Shown here: positions 1 to 5,245 of the stretch, piece by piece | Layout of the letters: each line of letters begins with the position of its first letter | Numbering within the stretch: position 1 is the stretch's first letter | Assembly: GCA_944382875.1 (NCBI GenBank) | Contig: CALWNQ010000006.1 | Coordinates: 1 to 64,000, forward strand | Source of the DNA: an uncultured Clostridia bacterium | GTDB lineage: Bacteria; Bacillota; Clostridia; Oscillospirales; Ruminococcaceae | DNA: 64,000 bases | Reading direction: 5' to 3' | Translations under genes and position numbers: made by a program | The notes under the pieces: generated by a model | Told to the model about the DNA's origin: nothing | Databases searched by the model: none | The model's input: the letters and a program-made list of their open reading frames with translations, nothing else

Positions 1-69
1 CATAAAGGAAATAGATTCCCTCCCATTTCCATCTACTCCGGAATGGGTATATTCATAACCAAAACTCAT
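1..69 (-). CDS. 5' end of an unidentified element gene (partial)
   Basis: The first 23 codons of a leftward gene are visible before it leaves the window. The ATG (67-69) lies two bases after the TAA of the preceding gene, with a GAGGGTGAG ribosome binding site inside that gene's end, so it is the next member of the same operon. The visible protein starts MSFGYEYTHSGVDG and is not recognisable; no function is proposed. Confidence 0.5.
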   Translation of the reverse strand, partial: MSFGYEYTHSGVDGNGRESISFM

Positions 70-71
70 GT

Positions 72-554
72 TTACTCACCCTCAACATCCATCTCGGAAA
101 ATTCCAGATTCCGCCGGGTTTCTTCCAGCCGGAGCGCGTCCCGCTCCAACGTTCTTTCATAGCTTTCTTCCGTGCCATGGTATAACGTGCGGAAGATTTC
201 CATGAACTTCTCGGTCAGGACTTCCTGCGGAAAGAGGATGCCCTGCAAAATCATACCCTCCAGGCTGATCGGGATCATTTCCACCGGTTTTTCTCCCTCA
301 GCCATGTTTTCCAGATTATACCGGTCTGGATCCGGCCGGAATTCTTCCGCATGCCAGTCCCCGCGCTTGTCCAGCGGAATGTCAAACACTGTGAGCAGCT
401 GCTCGGCGTCCATAAACGGCAGCCCCCTCACCGGATAAATGGCATTCCCTGCTTTGATGTACTGGGCCGCGATTTCTCTTGTATCGATGCGGATAGAGAT
501 TAACTCCACCCTTTTCCACGGCTTGCATATTGCCGCAATCTTTTTGATCTTCAT
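72..554 (-). CDS. Hypothetical protein of the integrated element
   Basis: About 160 residues, soluble, acidic C-terminal half rich in Glu and Arg (likely helical), no signal peptide or membrane segment. I do not recognise the family. The start at 554 (MKIKKIAAICKPW) is chosen because AAGGGAGAAG sits just upstream; the frame is open to 620, where an ATG overlaps the end of the replication gene, so a longer form is possible. It follows the HUH replication gene directly, and its position suggests a role in replication or regulation of the element, which is only guilt by association. Confidence 0.55.
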   Translation of the reverse strand: MKIKKIAAICKPWKRVELISIRIDTREIAAQYIKAGNAIYPVRGLPFMDAEQLLTVFDIPLDKRGDWHAEEFRPDPDRYNLENMAEGEKPVEMIPISLEGMILQGILFPQEVLTEKFMEIFRTLYHGTEESYERTLERDALRLEETRRNLEFSEMDVEGE

Positions 555-613
555 AAACTTCTCCCTTTCGTCACCAAACTTTACACATTTACAAGCTTCC
601 AAATGCTGATTGC

Positions 614-1360
614 TCAGCATCTCATTTTTTCGTTTTTCCTCCGGCGCTTTTCCGGCTCCCGGACATACTTAAAATACAGATACCCGTATGGTGTGCTGAT
701 CGTTTCCACCAGCATATACCCTTTTGGCGGCCGCGGCGGCTTGTCCGCGGTGTACTCCCGCTTGATCTCTTTCGGAGTTTCTGCGCTCGGCTTCCTGGCA
801 TTTGTGGTTTGTTTCCATCGGTGCCCGCCCTGCTCCGGCGTCCAGTGATTGAAAAGGTAGTTTGCCAGAGATGTGTAATCCTGTCCGCGATCCACTCCGT
901 TATAAAAGTTGTGCGCCCGCAGATGATCGCAGGAAACAATCTTCCCGTAAATCCACTGTTTCCGAATAATTTCTTCCGGCACGCCTTCCGAAAGCATGTG
1001 GCTGTGTATCCGATTGGTGCTTTTCCCTCTGCCCAGATAAATGAAAATCACGGCGTTCGGATAGGCATATTTCAGCCGGCGGACATATAATTTCCGGATT
1101 TGCTTGGCTTCTTCAAATGTATGTACTTCATGCTCATCATCAAATGTCAGGGTGCTGTATAAGGAAGTGGGAGAAAAGTTTTCATTTACCAGCCGCGCAT
1201 GATTCCGCCGGGATATTCCCAGCCGGTGCTGTTCCCGCTCTTCCTCACTTTTAAAGCGCAATCGCGGCGCACTCTTTTTTACATCCGCCCGATCCGGCGC
1301 ATTGTAAACGATCTGTTCGCATACCGCTCCGGAAAACAGCCTTCGCTTCACTCTCTTCAT
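614..1360 (-). CDS. HUH rolling-circle replication initiator-like protein
   Basis: 248 residues, with features of the REP_ORF2/G2P-type replication proteins of rolling-circle elements. Visible signatures are motif 1 (LYSTLTFDDE, residues 67-76), a metal-binding H-x-H pair in RIHSHML (H119, H121) and tyrosines in a following helix (DYTSLANYLF, Y162 and Y168), one of which would nick DNA and stay covalently attached. The N- and C-termini are strongly basic (KRVKRR; EKRRRKNEKMR), as expected of a DNA-binding protein. The start at 1360 has AAAGGCTG upstream; the frame is open to 1399. Its leader is covered by a candidate antisense RNA transcribed in the opposite direction. Family assignment is by motif pattern and not by a search. 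Confidence 0.65.
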   Translation of the reverse strand: MKRVKRRLFSGAVCEQIVYNAPDRADVKKSAPRLRFKSEEEREQHRLGISRRNHARLVNENFSPTSLYSTLTFDDEHEVHTFEEAKQIRKLYVRRLKYAYPNAVIFIYLGRGKSTNRIHSHMLSEGVPEEIIRKQWIYGKIVSCDHLRAHNFYNGVDRGQDYTSLANYLFNHWTPEQGGHRWKQTTNARKPSAETPKEIKREYTADKPPRPPKGYMLVETISTPYGYLYFKYVREPEKRRRKNEKMRC

Positions 1361-1380
1361 AATAAAAAACAGCCTTTCGA

Positions 1381-1409
1381 TTGACAAAAGGCAGCGCACA
1401 TGCTATAAT
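1381..1409 (+). promoter_or_regulatory. Consensus promoter pointing away from the replication gene
   Basis: TTGACA (1381-1386), exactly 17 bases, then TATAAT (1404-1409): a perfect vegetative promoter on the + strand inside an otherwise leftward operon. It drives nothing protein-coding; a strong terminator lies about 65 bases downstream, so the product would be a short RNA. Confidence 0.75.
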
Positions 1410-1415
1410 GATATT

Positions 1416-1482
1416 GTCTTCGTAGCATTGCAACTGCAATGTGAACCGTCCTGTACGCTCATACAGGGCGGTTATTTTTTTT
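1416..1482 (+). ncRNA. Candidate antisense (countertranscribed) RNA over the rep leader
   Basis: Predicted transcript of about 67 nt starting 6-7 bases after the -10 box at 1404-1409. It contains a short hairpin (CATTGCA-AC-TGCAATG) and ends in a strong intrinsic terminator. It is antisense to the leader of the HUH replication gene (start codon at 1360) and to the stop of the preceding gene. Many rolling-circle and theta plasmids limit replication with such an RNA; here the function is inferred from position only. Confidence 0.55.
1444..1482 (+). terminator. Intrinsic terminator of the antisense RNA
   Basis: A 12-bp stem (1444-1455 with 1462-1473, one G-U pair), six-base loop, then eight T residues (1475-1482). 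The U-tract is on the + strand, matching the + strand promoter at 1381-1409. Confidence 0.8.
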
Positions 1483-1693
1483 CCATTTTTTCTGTCATGT
1501 ACCATAATTCAAATTCATGGCGCTGCCTGTCTGACAACGGATCAGATACCGGTATTTTCTCCTGTCGTTTCCACCGGTCGAGCGCTTCTCTGATTTCAGC
1601 CCGGCTGATATCCAACCGGTACCCGTTTCGATTGGCCGGCATCCTGTCCAGCTCCATCCGGGCCAGCAGCTCCGGCGGCGCTTCAAACGCCAT
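1472..1693 (-). CDS. Small hypothetical protein upstream of rep
   Basis: 73 residues from the ATG at 1693 (MAFEAPPELLARMELDRM), or 82 from an ATG at 1720. The later start gives a short overlap with the preceding gene's TGA (1683-1685). The protein is charged, helical and without membrane segments; DISRAEIREALDRWKRQ looks like an amphipathic helix. Family not recognised. Its stop codon lies within the terminator stem of the antisense RNA. Confidence 0.5.
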   Translation of the reverse strand: MAFEAPPELLARMELDRMPANRNGYRLDISRAEIREALDRWKRQEKIPVSDPLSDRQRHEFELWYMTEKMEKK

Positions 1694-2051
1694 GAAATCC
1701 CGGATCATTCGCTTTTCCATTCTCGCGGATCAGCCGGACCAGCGCCGGAAAATCCTTGCTTTGCAGGCAAAATGCAACGGTATCAAATTTCTCTCGGCTG
1801 ATCACTCGGTTTTTCCGGACTTTCAGCTTGTAAAATTCCGTAAATCCCGTGTTCAGCACTGCCGCTTCCAGCATTTCCCCCTCTTCTGCACCGCCTGAGA
1901 GCCATTCATAAAAGTGCTTCTCCCCTGGTACACTGAAATCAATTTTCACAGTTTCATACTCCTTTCGGTTTTCCCGGACTGCAAGCCATATTGCCCACAG
2001 TGCGTACATTTCCAGCAGCCATCCAACCGCCAGCCAGATTTTCCAAAACAT
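1683..2051 (-). CDS. Small membrane-anchored protein of the element
   Basis: 122 residues. Residues 1-26 (FWKIWLAVGWLLEMYALWAI) form one N-terminal membrane segment; the remainder is a soluble domain with a basic stretch (LKVRKNRVI) and no motif I recognise. The ATG at 2051 overlaps the TGA of the zinc-ribbon gene by one base (TGATG) and has a GGGGAGGAAA binding site, which fixes the start and indicates translational coupling. Confidence 0.6.
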   Translation of the reverse strand: MFWKIWLAVGWLLEMYALWAIWLAVRENRKEYETVKIDFSVPGEKHFYEWLSGGAEEGEMLEAAVLNTGFTEFYKLKVRKNRVISREKFDTVAFCLQSKDFPALVRLIRENGKANDPGFHGV

Positions 2052-2224
2052 CAGATTTCCTCCCCGCACCGGCGGCAGCGCGCCGAGAAGATCAGTTCTG
2101 TTTCCCTGCATTCCACGGCTGCGCCGCAGAGAGGACAGGTCACGCAAAAATATTTCGGCTTTCCCAGCTCGATCCAGCTGACCAGCACCCGGTTCATCAG
2201 CCGCATTACCCTTTTTGGGTTCAT
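2051..2224 (-). CDS. 57-residue zinc-ribbon protein
   Basis: A very short gene with two CxxC pairs, CPLC (residues 30-33) and CRRC (50-53), spaced as in a zinc ribbon, and a helical, basic N-terminus (MNPKRVMRLMNRVL). The ATG at 2222-2224 overlaps the upstream TGA as ATGA, and AGAGGAGGAAGG precedes it. Its own stop overlaps the next start. These couplings on both sides are strong evidence that it is real. Small zinc ribbons of this kind are common in phage replication operons; the partner is unknown. Confidence 0.7.
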   Translation of the reverse strand: MNPKRVMRLMNRVLVSWIELGKPKYFCVTCPLCGAAVECRETELIFSARCRRCGEEI

Positions 2225-2496
2225 ATGCCTTCCTCCTCTGTTAAATAATTTCGGCCGAACAGCGCCATAAACTCCTCGCGGGTATGTTTTTGCTCAAAAA
2301 GCTGCTGATACTTTCGTTTCAGTTTCAGATCTGTTTCGCGGCAATTATGTACGCCATTCGGTCCCCGATGGCAGCTGGTACAGATATATGCCACCATTTT
2401 GTGTTTCTCCGCGATTTGCCGCCGGCCACGTCCGCCAAAGACATGATGCCGCTCGATCGCGGAGAAACAACCGCAAAGTTCACACCAACCTGTCAC
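2221..2496 (-). CDS. Small HNH-like zinc-binding phage protein
   Basis: 91 residues with a GTG start that overlaps the previous stop as GTGA and a strong AGGAGGGG site. The pattern CELCG (residues 5-9), HHVFGG (17-22) and CTSCHRG (39-45) is the zinc-knuckle HNH arrangement seen in small phage recombination or nicking proteins (DUF968/Ref-like). An acidic C-terminal helix follows. Whether it is a nuclease cannot be told from sequence, since the catalytic second H/N is only loosely matched in GVHN. Confidence 0.6.
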   Translation of the reverse strand: MTGWCELCGCFSAIERHHVFGGRGRRQIAEKHKMVAYICTSCHRGPNGVHNCRETDLKLKRKYQQLFEQKHTREEFMALFGRNYLTEEEGI

Positions 2497-2645
2497 ACTT
2501 TCCCCTCCTTTTTCCTCTGTTCATCGATCAGCCTGCGCATTTCCTCGACAAACAGCTTTTTCATGTCCTCATAAAGCGGAAGTTCTTTTACTTCCGTCCC
2601 GTCCGGGAAATGGATCGGACGTTCCAATATGAATCCGTCTGCCAC
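2493..2645 (-). CDS. 50-residue hypothetical protein
   Basis: Soluble protein with a short beta-rich N-terminus (FILERPIHFPDG) and a charged C-terminal helix (MKKLFVEEMRRLIDEQRKK). I chose the GTG at 2645 because AAAAGAGGTGACAGCC precedes it and because the duplicated unit at 3115 carries a leftward GTG gene at the same offset. A GTG at 2678 would give 61 residues. Stop overlaps the next gene's GTG by four bases. Confidence 0.5.
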   Translation of the reverse strand: MADGFILERPIHFPDGTEVKELPLYEDMKKLFVEEMRRLIDEQRKKEGKV

Positions 2646-2650
2646 GGCTG

Positions 2651-2715
2651 TCACCTCTTTTCTTTTGGTTGTCCGCACCTCCGATCCGTGCTATAATCAG
2701 AGCAGAAAGGAAGTG
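2651..2715. repeat. 65-bp direct repeat, copy A (promoter/RBS cassette)
   Basis: Matches 3115-3179 at about 58 of 65 positions by eye. It carries, left to right, the binding site of a leftward GTG-start gene, a rightward promoter and the binding site of a rightward gene, so the repeat is a bidirectional expression cassette. Confidence 0.8.
2669..2697 (+). promoter_or_regulatory. Promoter of the first rightward membrane-anchored gene
   Basis: TTGTCC (2669-2674), 17 bases, TATAAT (2692-2697). It lies inside the leftward operon and points at the gene starting at 2722. Confidence 0.7.
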
Positions 2716-2721
2716 CTTAAT

Positions 2722-3024
2722 ATGACTGAAAAACAAACTGTAAAATTACTAAAAGCAATAAATCGACGAAAAAATATTCCACGAATTGAACTTAATAGAA
2801 TTTTAGAAGATGAATCCTTTATTGATCCATCCTTTTTTAAAATTACCGTCTCTGATAATTCTGATTACGATTTGTTTGAACTTTCTGATAAAGGAATCGA
2901 TTATTTGCATCAACACAAAAAAGATATTGTCAGAATGTGGCTTCCACATATCATTTCCAATACGATTGCTTTTCTTGCTCTTATCCTCTCAATAGTATCG
3001 ATAGCAATGCAACTATCGCAGTAA
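2722..3024 (+). CDS. Membrane-anchored small protein, module copy 1
   Basis: 100 residues from ATG 2722, with AAAGGAAGTG upstream and its own promoter. Residues 1-75 are soluble and resemble a small winged-helix fold (helices TVKLLKAINRR and RIELNRILED, ending LSDKGIDYLHQHKKD, like the final strand-helix of such domains); residues 80-98 are a single membrane segment (NTIAFLALILSIVSIAM). The 3' end overlaps the leftward gene 2981-3109 by 44 bases. The same layout recurs at 3185. The wHTH reading is inference; no family name is claimed. Confidence 0.65.
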   Translation: MTEKQTVKLLKAINRRKNIPRIELNRILEDESFIDPSFFKITVSDNSDYDLFELSDKGIDYLHQHKKDIVRMWLPHIISNTIAFLALILSIVSIAMQLSQ

Positions 3025-3109
3025 TCAATGCGATACCGGACGGAATACAGGAAAGCCATGCTATAAAACTACTTTTTTCCTGCTCTGTCCGGTCTTCCCA
3101 TTTTTTCAC
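2981..3109 (-). CDS. 42-residue membrane peptide, antisense-overlapping, copy 1
   Basis: GTG start with an excellent AAAGGAGGTGA site. The N-terminus is charged (MKKWEDRTEQEKSS); residues 21-40 are hydrophobic (CIPSGIALITAIVALLSILL) and the chain ends RG. The part encoding the membrane helix is antisense to the membrane-helix part of the gene at 2722-3024. The equivalent gene at 3471-3608 has the same start signal, size and topology, which supports both being real. Function unknown. Confidence 0.65.
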   Translation of the reverse strand: MKKWEDRTEQEKSSFIAWLSCIPSGIALITAIVALLSILLRG

Positions 3110-3114
3110 CGCCC

Positions 3115-3179
3115 TCACCTCCTTTCTTTCGGTTGTCCGCACCTCCGATCTGTGCTATAATCAGGACAGAAGGGAGGTG
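3115..3179. repeat. 65-bp direct repeat, copy B (promoter/RBS cassette)
   Basis: Second copy of the cassette at 2651-2715. Here both flanking genes (leftward GTG at 3109, rightward ATG at 3185) use the duplicated signals. Confidence 0.8.
3133..3161 (+). promoter_or_regulatory. Promoter of the second rightward membrane-anchored gene
   Basis: TTGTCC (3133-3138), 17 bases, TATAAT (3156-3161), identical in layout to the promoter at 2669-2697. Confidence 0.7.
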
Positions 3180-3184
3180 TATTT

Positions 3185-3538
3185 ATGCTCAAAAAGCAAT
3201 ATAAAATTTTGAAGTTCTTGAAAAAGAAACGCTCATATGATGAAATCGCATGTTTTTTGGGATACAAAAACTTTACTGAATTATCAAATAGTCCTGACTG
3301 GGACTTGTTTGATTTGACTCTTTCAAATTGTTGTGTAAATGATAATTGGACTGATGGAATCACTGGAAAATCTCTTGTTTCAATCAATGTTCATGGTCTG
3401 AATGAATTGGAAAGACATATGACCGAACAGCGTCGATGGAGAATCCCGGTTGTTATTTCCATCATTGCCCTTATCTTGTCAGCAGCGGCAATAGGTTTAC
3501 AATTAGCGCAACTACTCCAACTATTCCCGACAAAATAG
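3185..3538 (+). CDS. Membrane-anchored small protein, module copy 2
   Basis: 117 residues with AGGGAGGTG upstream. The N-terminal half has a helix-turn-helix-like opening (QYKILKFLKKKRSYDEIACF); the middle ends in a GLNELERHM helix comparable to copy 1, and residues 90-110 form a membrane segment (VVISIIALILSAAAIGLQLA). Sequence similarity to copy 1 is low outside this architecture, so the modules have diverged or are analogous. Its 3' end overlaps the leftward peptide gene 3471-3608 by 68 bases. Confidence 0.65.
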   Translation: MLKKQYKILKFLKKKRSYDEIACFLGYKNFTELSNSPDWDLFDLTLSNCCVNDNWTDGITGKSLVSINVHGLNELERHMTEQRRWRIPVVISIIALILSAAAIGLQLAQLLQLFPTK

Positions 3539-3608
3539 CTAACACCAGTGGAACATGTGGATACCGTTCATACGGCGGTATCCATTCTTCGCTTTTTCTT
3601 CTTTTCAC
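3471..3608 (-). CDS. 45-residue membrane peptide, antisense-overlapping, copy 2
   Basis: GTG start with GGGAGGTGAGGAAG upstream, nearly the same signal as the copy at 2981-3109. A basic/acidic head (MKRRKSEEWIPPYERY) is followed by a membrane segment at residues 20-42 (LVLAILSGIVGVVALIVNLL) and ends LLTR. The membrane-helix codons are antisense to those of the gene at 3185-3538. A small membrane effector, holin-like or partner protein are all possible; nothing in the sequence decides. Confidence 0.65.
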   Translation of the reverse strand: MKRRKSEEWIPPYERYPHVPLVLAILSGIVGVVALIVNLLPLLTR

Positions 3609-3638
3609 CTTCCTCACCTCCCTTCTTCCAGCCGGAAA

Positions 3639-3806
3639 TCACTGCTTCAGCGCATCCAGATCGTGGATAGCCCGGATATATCCAACCACATACATCATCT
3701 GTTCATCCGGAAGTGCTTTCAAACTCTCATACACTTCTTTCAGATCTTCCTTGTCCCTTGGGTCAAATGGGAAAGACTTGTTTTGGGAAATTTCAGATTT
3801 TTTCAT
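3639..3806 (-). CDS. First gene of the leftward (lytic-like) operon, 55 residues
   Basis: ATG at 3804-3806 with GGAGGTGCACAAA upstream, directly downstream of the leftward promoter of the switch. The protein is soluble and helical (DKEDLKEVYESLKALPDEQM), resembling the small proteins that sit in the cro position of Firmicutes prophages, although no helix-turn-helix is evident. Its position as first leftward gene, next to operator O1, suggests an early regulatory role; this is inference. Confidence 0.6.
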   Translation of the reverse strand: MKKSEISQNKSFPFDPRDKEDLKEVYESLKALPDEQMMYVVGYIRAIHDLDALKQ

Positions 3807-3822
3807 TTTGTGCACCTCCTTT

Positions 3823-3915
3823 GTGCTGTAAACACATTATATCATACAGCAATCGTGCTGTCAACACTTTTTAGAAAATAAATGTGTTGACAGCACAAAA
3901 ACGGTGTGATATAAT
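3823..3915. promoter_or_regulatory. Divergent switch: three operators and two back-to-back promoters
   Basis: Three copies of a 13-base site: GTGCTGTAAACAC (3823-3835), GTGCTGTCAACAC (3855-3867) and GTGTTGACAGCAC (3884-3896); the last two are exact inverted copies. The rightward promoter is TTGACA 3887-3892, 17 bases, TATAAT 3910-3915. The leftward promoter is TTGACA (complement of 3859-3864), 17 bases, TATAAT (complement of 3836-3841). Operators cover both -35 boxes and the leftward start region. This is the layout of a phage repressor/early promoter switch, presumably bound by the XRE protein at 3939. Confidence 0.85.
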
Positions 3916-3938
3916 ATGGATAAATCGGAGGTGATAAT

Positions 3939-4313
3939 TTGGAAGACAATGTAATTGGCGAACGAATTCGAATGATAAGAAAAAAACTCAACTTATCTCA
4001 AGATGAATTTGGAAAAAAAATTGGCCTAACACGTGGAGCTATTACAAATGCAGAATTAGGACGAGCTACTATTAAACCACTCTTTATAGAGCATATTTGT
4101 GATACATTCCAAGTAAATGAAAAATGGATAACCACTGGTGAAGGCGAAATGTTTATCAAAATGGATCCAGACGAAGAATTTGCCAAAATGATGGTCGAAA
4201 TCCAGGTTTCAAATGATGAGTTTATCATTTCGGCGCTCAAAGCCTACTGGGAACTGCCGGAGGAACACAAAGAAATCGTCCGGAACCTGATCCGCAAAAT
4301 TGCCGGAAAATAA
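3939..4313 (+). CDS. XRE-family repressor of the element
   Basis: 124 residues with a TTG start behind GGAGGTGA. Residues 6-62 are a Cro/C1-type helix-turn-helix (LNLSQDEFGKKIGLTRGAIT, with the recognition helix near residues 28-38); the C-terminal part is helical (FIISALKAYWELPEEHKEIV), probably for dimerisation. There is no LexA-like S24 protease domain, so induction would not be by classical RecA-stimulated self-cleavage. It is transcribed from the rightward promoter of the switch and is the obvious ligand of the GTGCTGT operators. Confidence 0.85.
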   Translation: MEDNVIGERIRMIRKKLNLSQDEFGKKIGLTRGAITNAELGRATIKPLFIEHICDTFQVNEKWITTGEGEMFIKMDPDEEFAKMMVEIQVSNDEFIISALKAYWELPEEHKEIVRNLIRKIAGK

Positions 4314-4316
4314 AAA

Positions 4317-4338
4317 GAAGCGGCCCGAAAGCCGCTTC
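4317..4338 (+). terminator. Hairpin after the repressor gene
   Basis: GAAGCGGC/GCCGCTTC stem with a six-base loop directly after the repressor stop; no clear U-tract, so termination efficiency is uncertain. Confidence 0.55.
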
Positions 4339-4350
4339 TGAATATTCGGT

Positions 4351-4473
4351 TTAACATTCGTCTTGATGTTCCAACATCTGCTTGACATAGTGATAAATCT
4401 TTTTGAGTGCGCGGGGATTGGTAATGCTGGAGAGCAATTCTATAATTTGTCGCTTGAATTCTTCACTGTCCAT
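4351..4473 (-). CDS. 40-residue hypothetical protein convergent with the repressor
   Basis: ATG at 4471-4473 with AAGGAGGATAG upstream and its own consensus promoter. The peptide (MDSEEFKRQIIELLSSITNP onwards) is amphipathic and helical, with KKIYHYVKQMLEH near the C-terminus. Similar short helical proteins accompany repressors in many Firmicutes prophages; function unknown. Confidence 0.65.
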   Translation of the reverse strand: MDSEEFKRQIIELLSSITNPRALKKIYHYVKQMLEHQDEC

Positions 4474-4508
4474 AAACTATCCTCCTTGCTCTGATTTTGT
4501 TTAATCAC

Positions 4509-4537
4509 ATTATAGAATAGATGTTCTTGTCTGTCAA
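4509..4537 (-). promoter_or_regulatory. Promoter of the 40-residue gene
   Basis: On the - strand TTGACA (complement of 4532-4537), 17 bases, TATAAT (complement of 4509-4514), about 36 bases before the ATG. Confidence 0.8.
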
Positions 4538-4601
4538 GCATTTTTGGAATGCTTTTTCATACCGCCGGAGGACGGAATAAAATATAATTGAGGTTTATGA
4601 C

Positions 4602-5243
4602 ATGAAAAAACTGCTAACTTTATTGTTGGCGCTTTCCATTGCATGTACTACAATTTCTTGCGGGACATCTACCGAAAACACTGATCTGAAATCCGAGCCC
4701 GTTTCAGAAGCGTCTGTTCTGGAATCTGAATCTGTTTCTGAAGCTTCTGATTTGGAATCTGAACCTGTTTCGGAAATTTCTTTAGAATCAAATGAAGTAT
4801 CAACTTATACACCAACCACAGGACAAAAGAATGCGTTGAAATCAGCGTTATCTTATCTTTCTGTCATGCCTTTTTCTTATGATGGCTTGGTAGATCAGTT
4901 GGAATATGAACAATATACCAATGAAGAAGCGGTTTATGCGGCTTCTCGCTGTGGTGCAGATTGGAAAGAACAAGCTGTTTTATGTGCAAAATCGTATATA
5001 GAAACTTCTGCTTTTTCTTTTAGTGGATTAGTTGATCAACTGGAATATGAGGGATTTACTCCCAGTGAAGCCAAATATGGTGCTAATAATTGTGATGCTG
5101 ACTGGAAAGAACAAGCTGCAAAATGTGCAGAATCCTATTTAGCCGTTTCATCTTTTTCCCGAAAAGATTTGATTGAACAGCTGGAATATGAAGGGTTTAC
5201 GCATGAACAAGCAGTTTATGGCGTATCTCAAAACGGATATTAA
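4602..5243 (+). CDS. Ltp-type superinfection-exclusion lipoprotein
   Basis: 213 residues: a lipoprotein signal peptide (MKKLLTLLLALSIACTTISC, lipobox Cys20), a Ser/Glu-rich linker with SEPVSEAS-like repeats (residues 27-65), then three tandem repeats of about 46 residues (near 72-117, 118-164 and 165-213), each with the pattern LVDQLEYEGFT-x-EA-x-Y-[AG]. These match the Lipoprotein_Ltp (host cell surface-exposed lipoprotein) repeat. In Streptococcus phage TP-J34, Ltp blocks DNA injection by related phages. The repressor-adjacent position fits a lysogenic conversion gene. Confidence 0.8.
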   Translation: MKKLLTLLLALSIACTTISCGTSTENTDLKSEPVSEASVLESESVSEASDLESEPVSEISLESNEVSTYTPTTGQKNALKSALSYLSVMPFSYDGLVDQLEYEQYTNEEAVYAASRCGADWKEQAVLCAKSYIETSAFSFSGLVDQLEYEGFTPSEAKYGANNCDADWKEQAAKCAESYLAVSSFSRKDLIEQLEYEGFTHEQAVYGVSQNGY

Positions 5244-5245
5244 GG

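Noticed and set aside
4583-4588. TATAAT just upstream of the Ltp gene as its promoter
   Set aside because: No -35 at the right distance, and the start point would fall on the ribosome binding site; the gene is more likely read from the repressor promoter or an unseen one.
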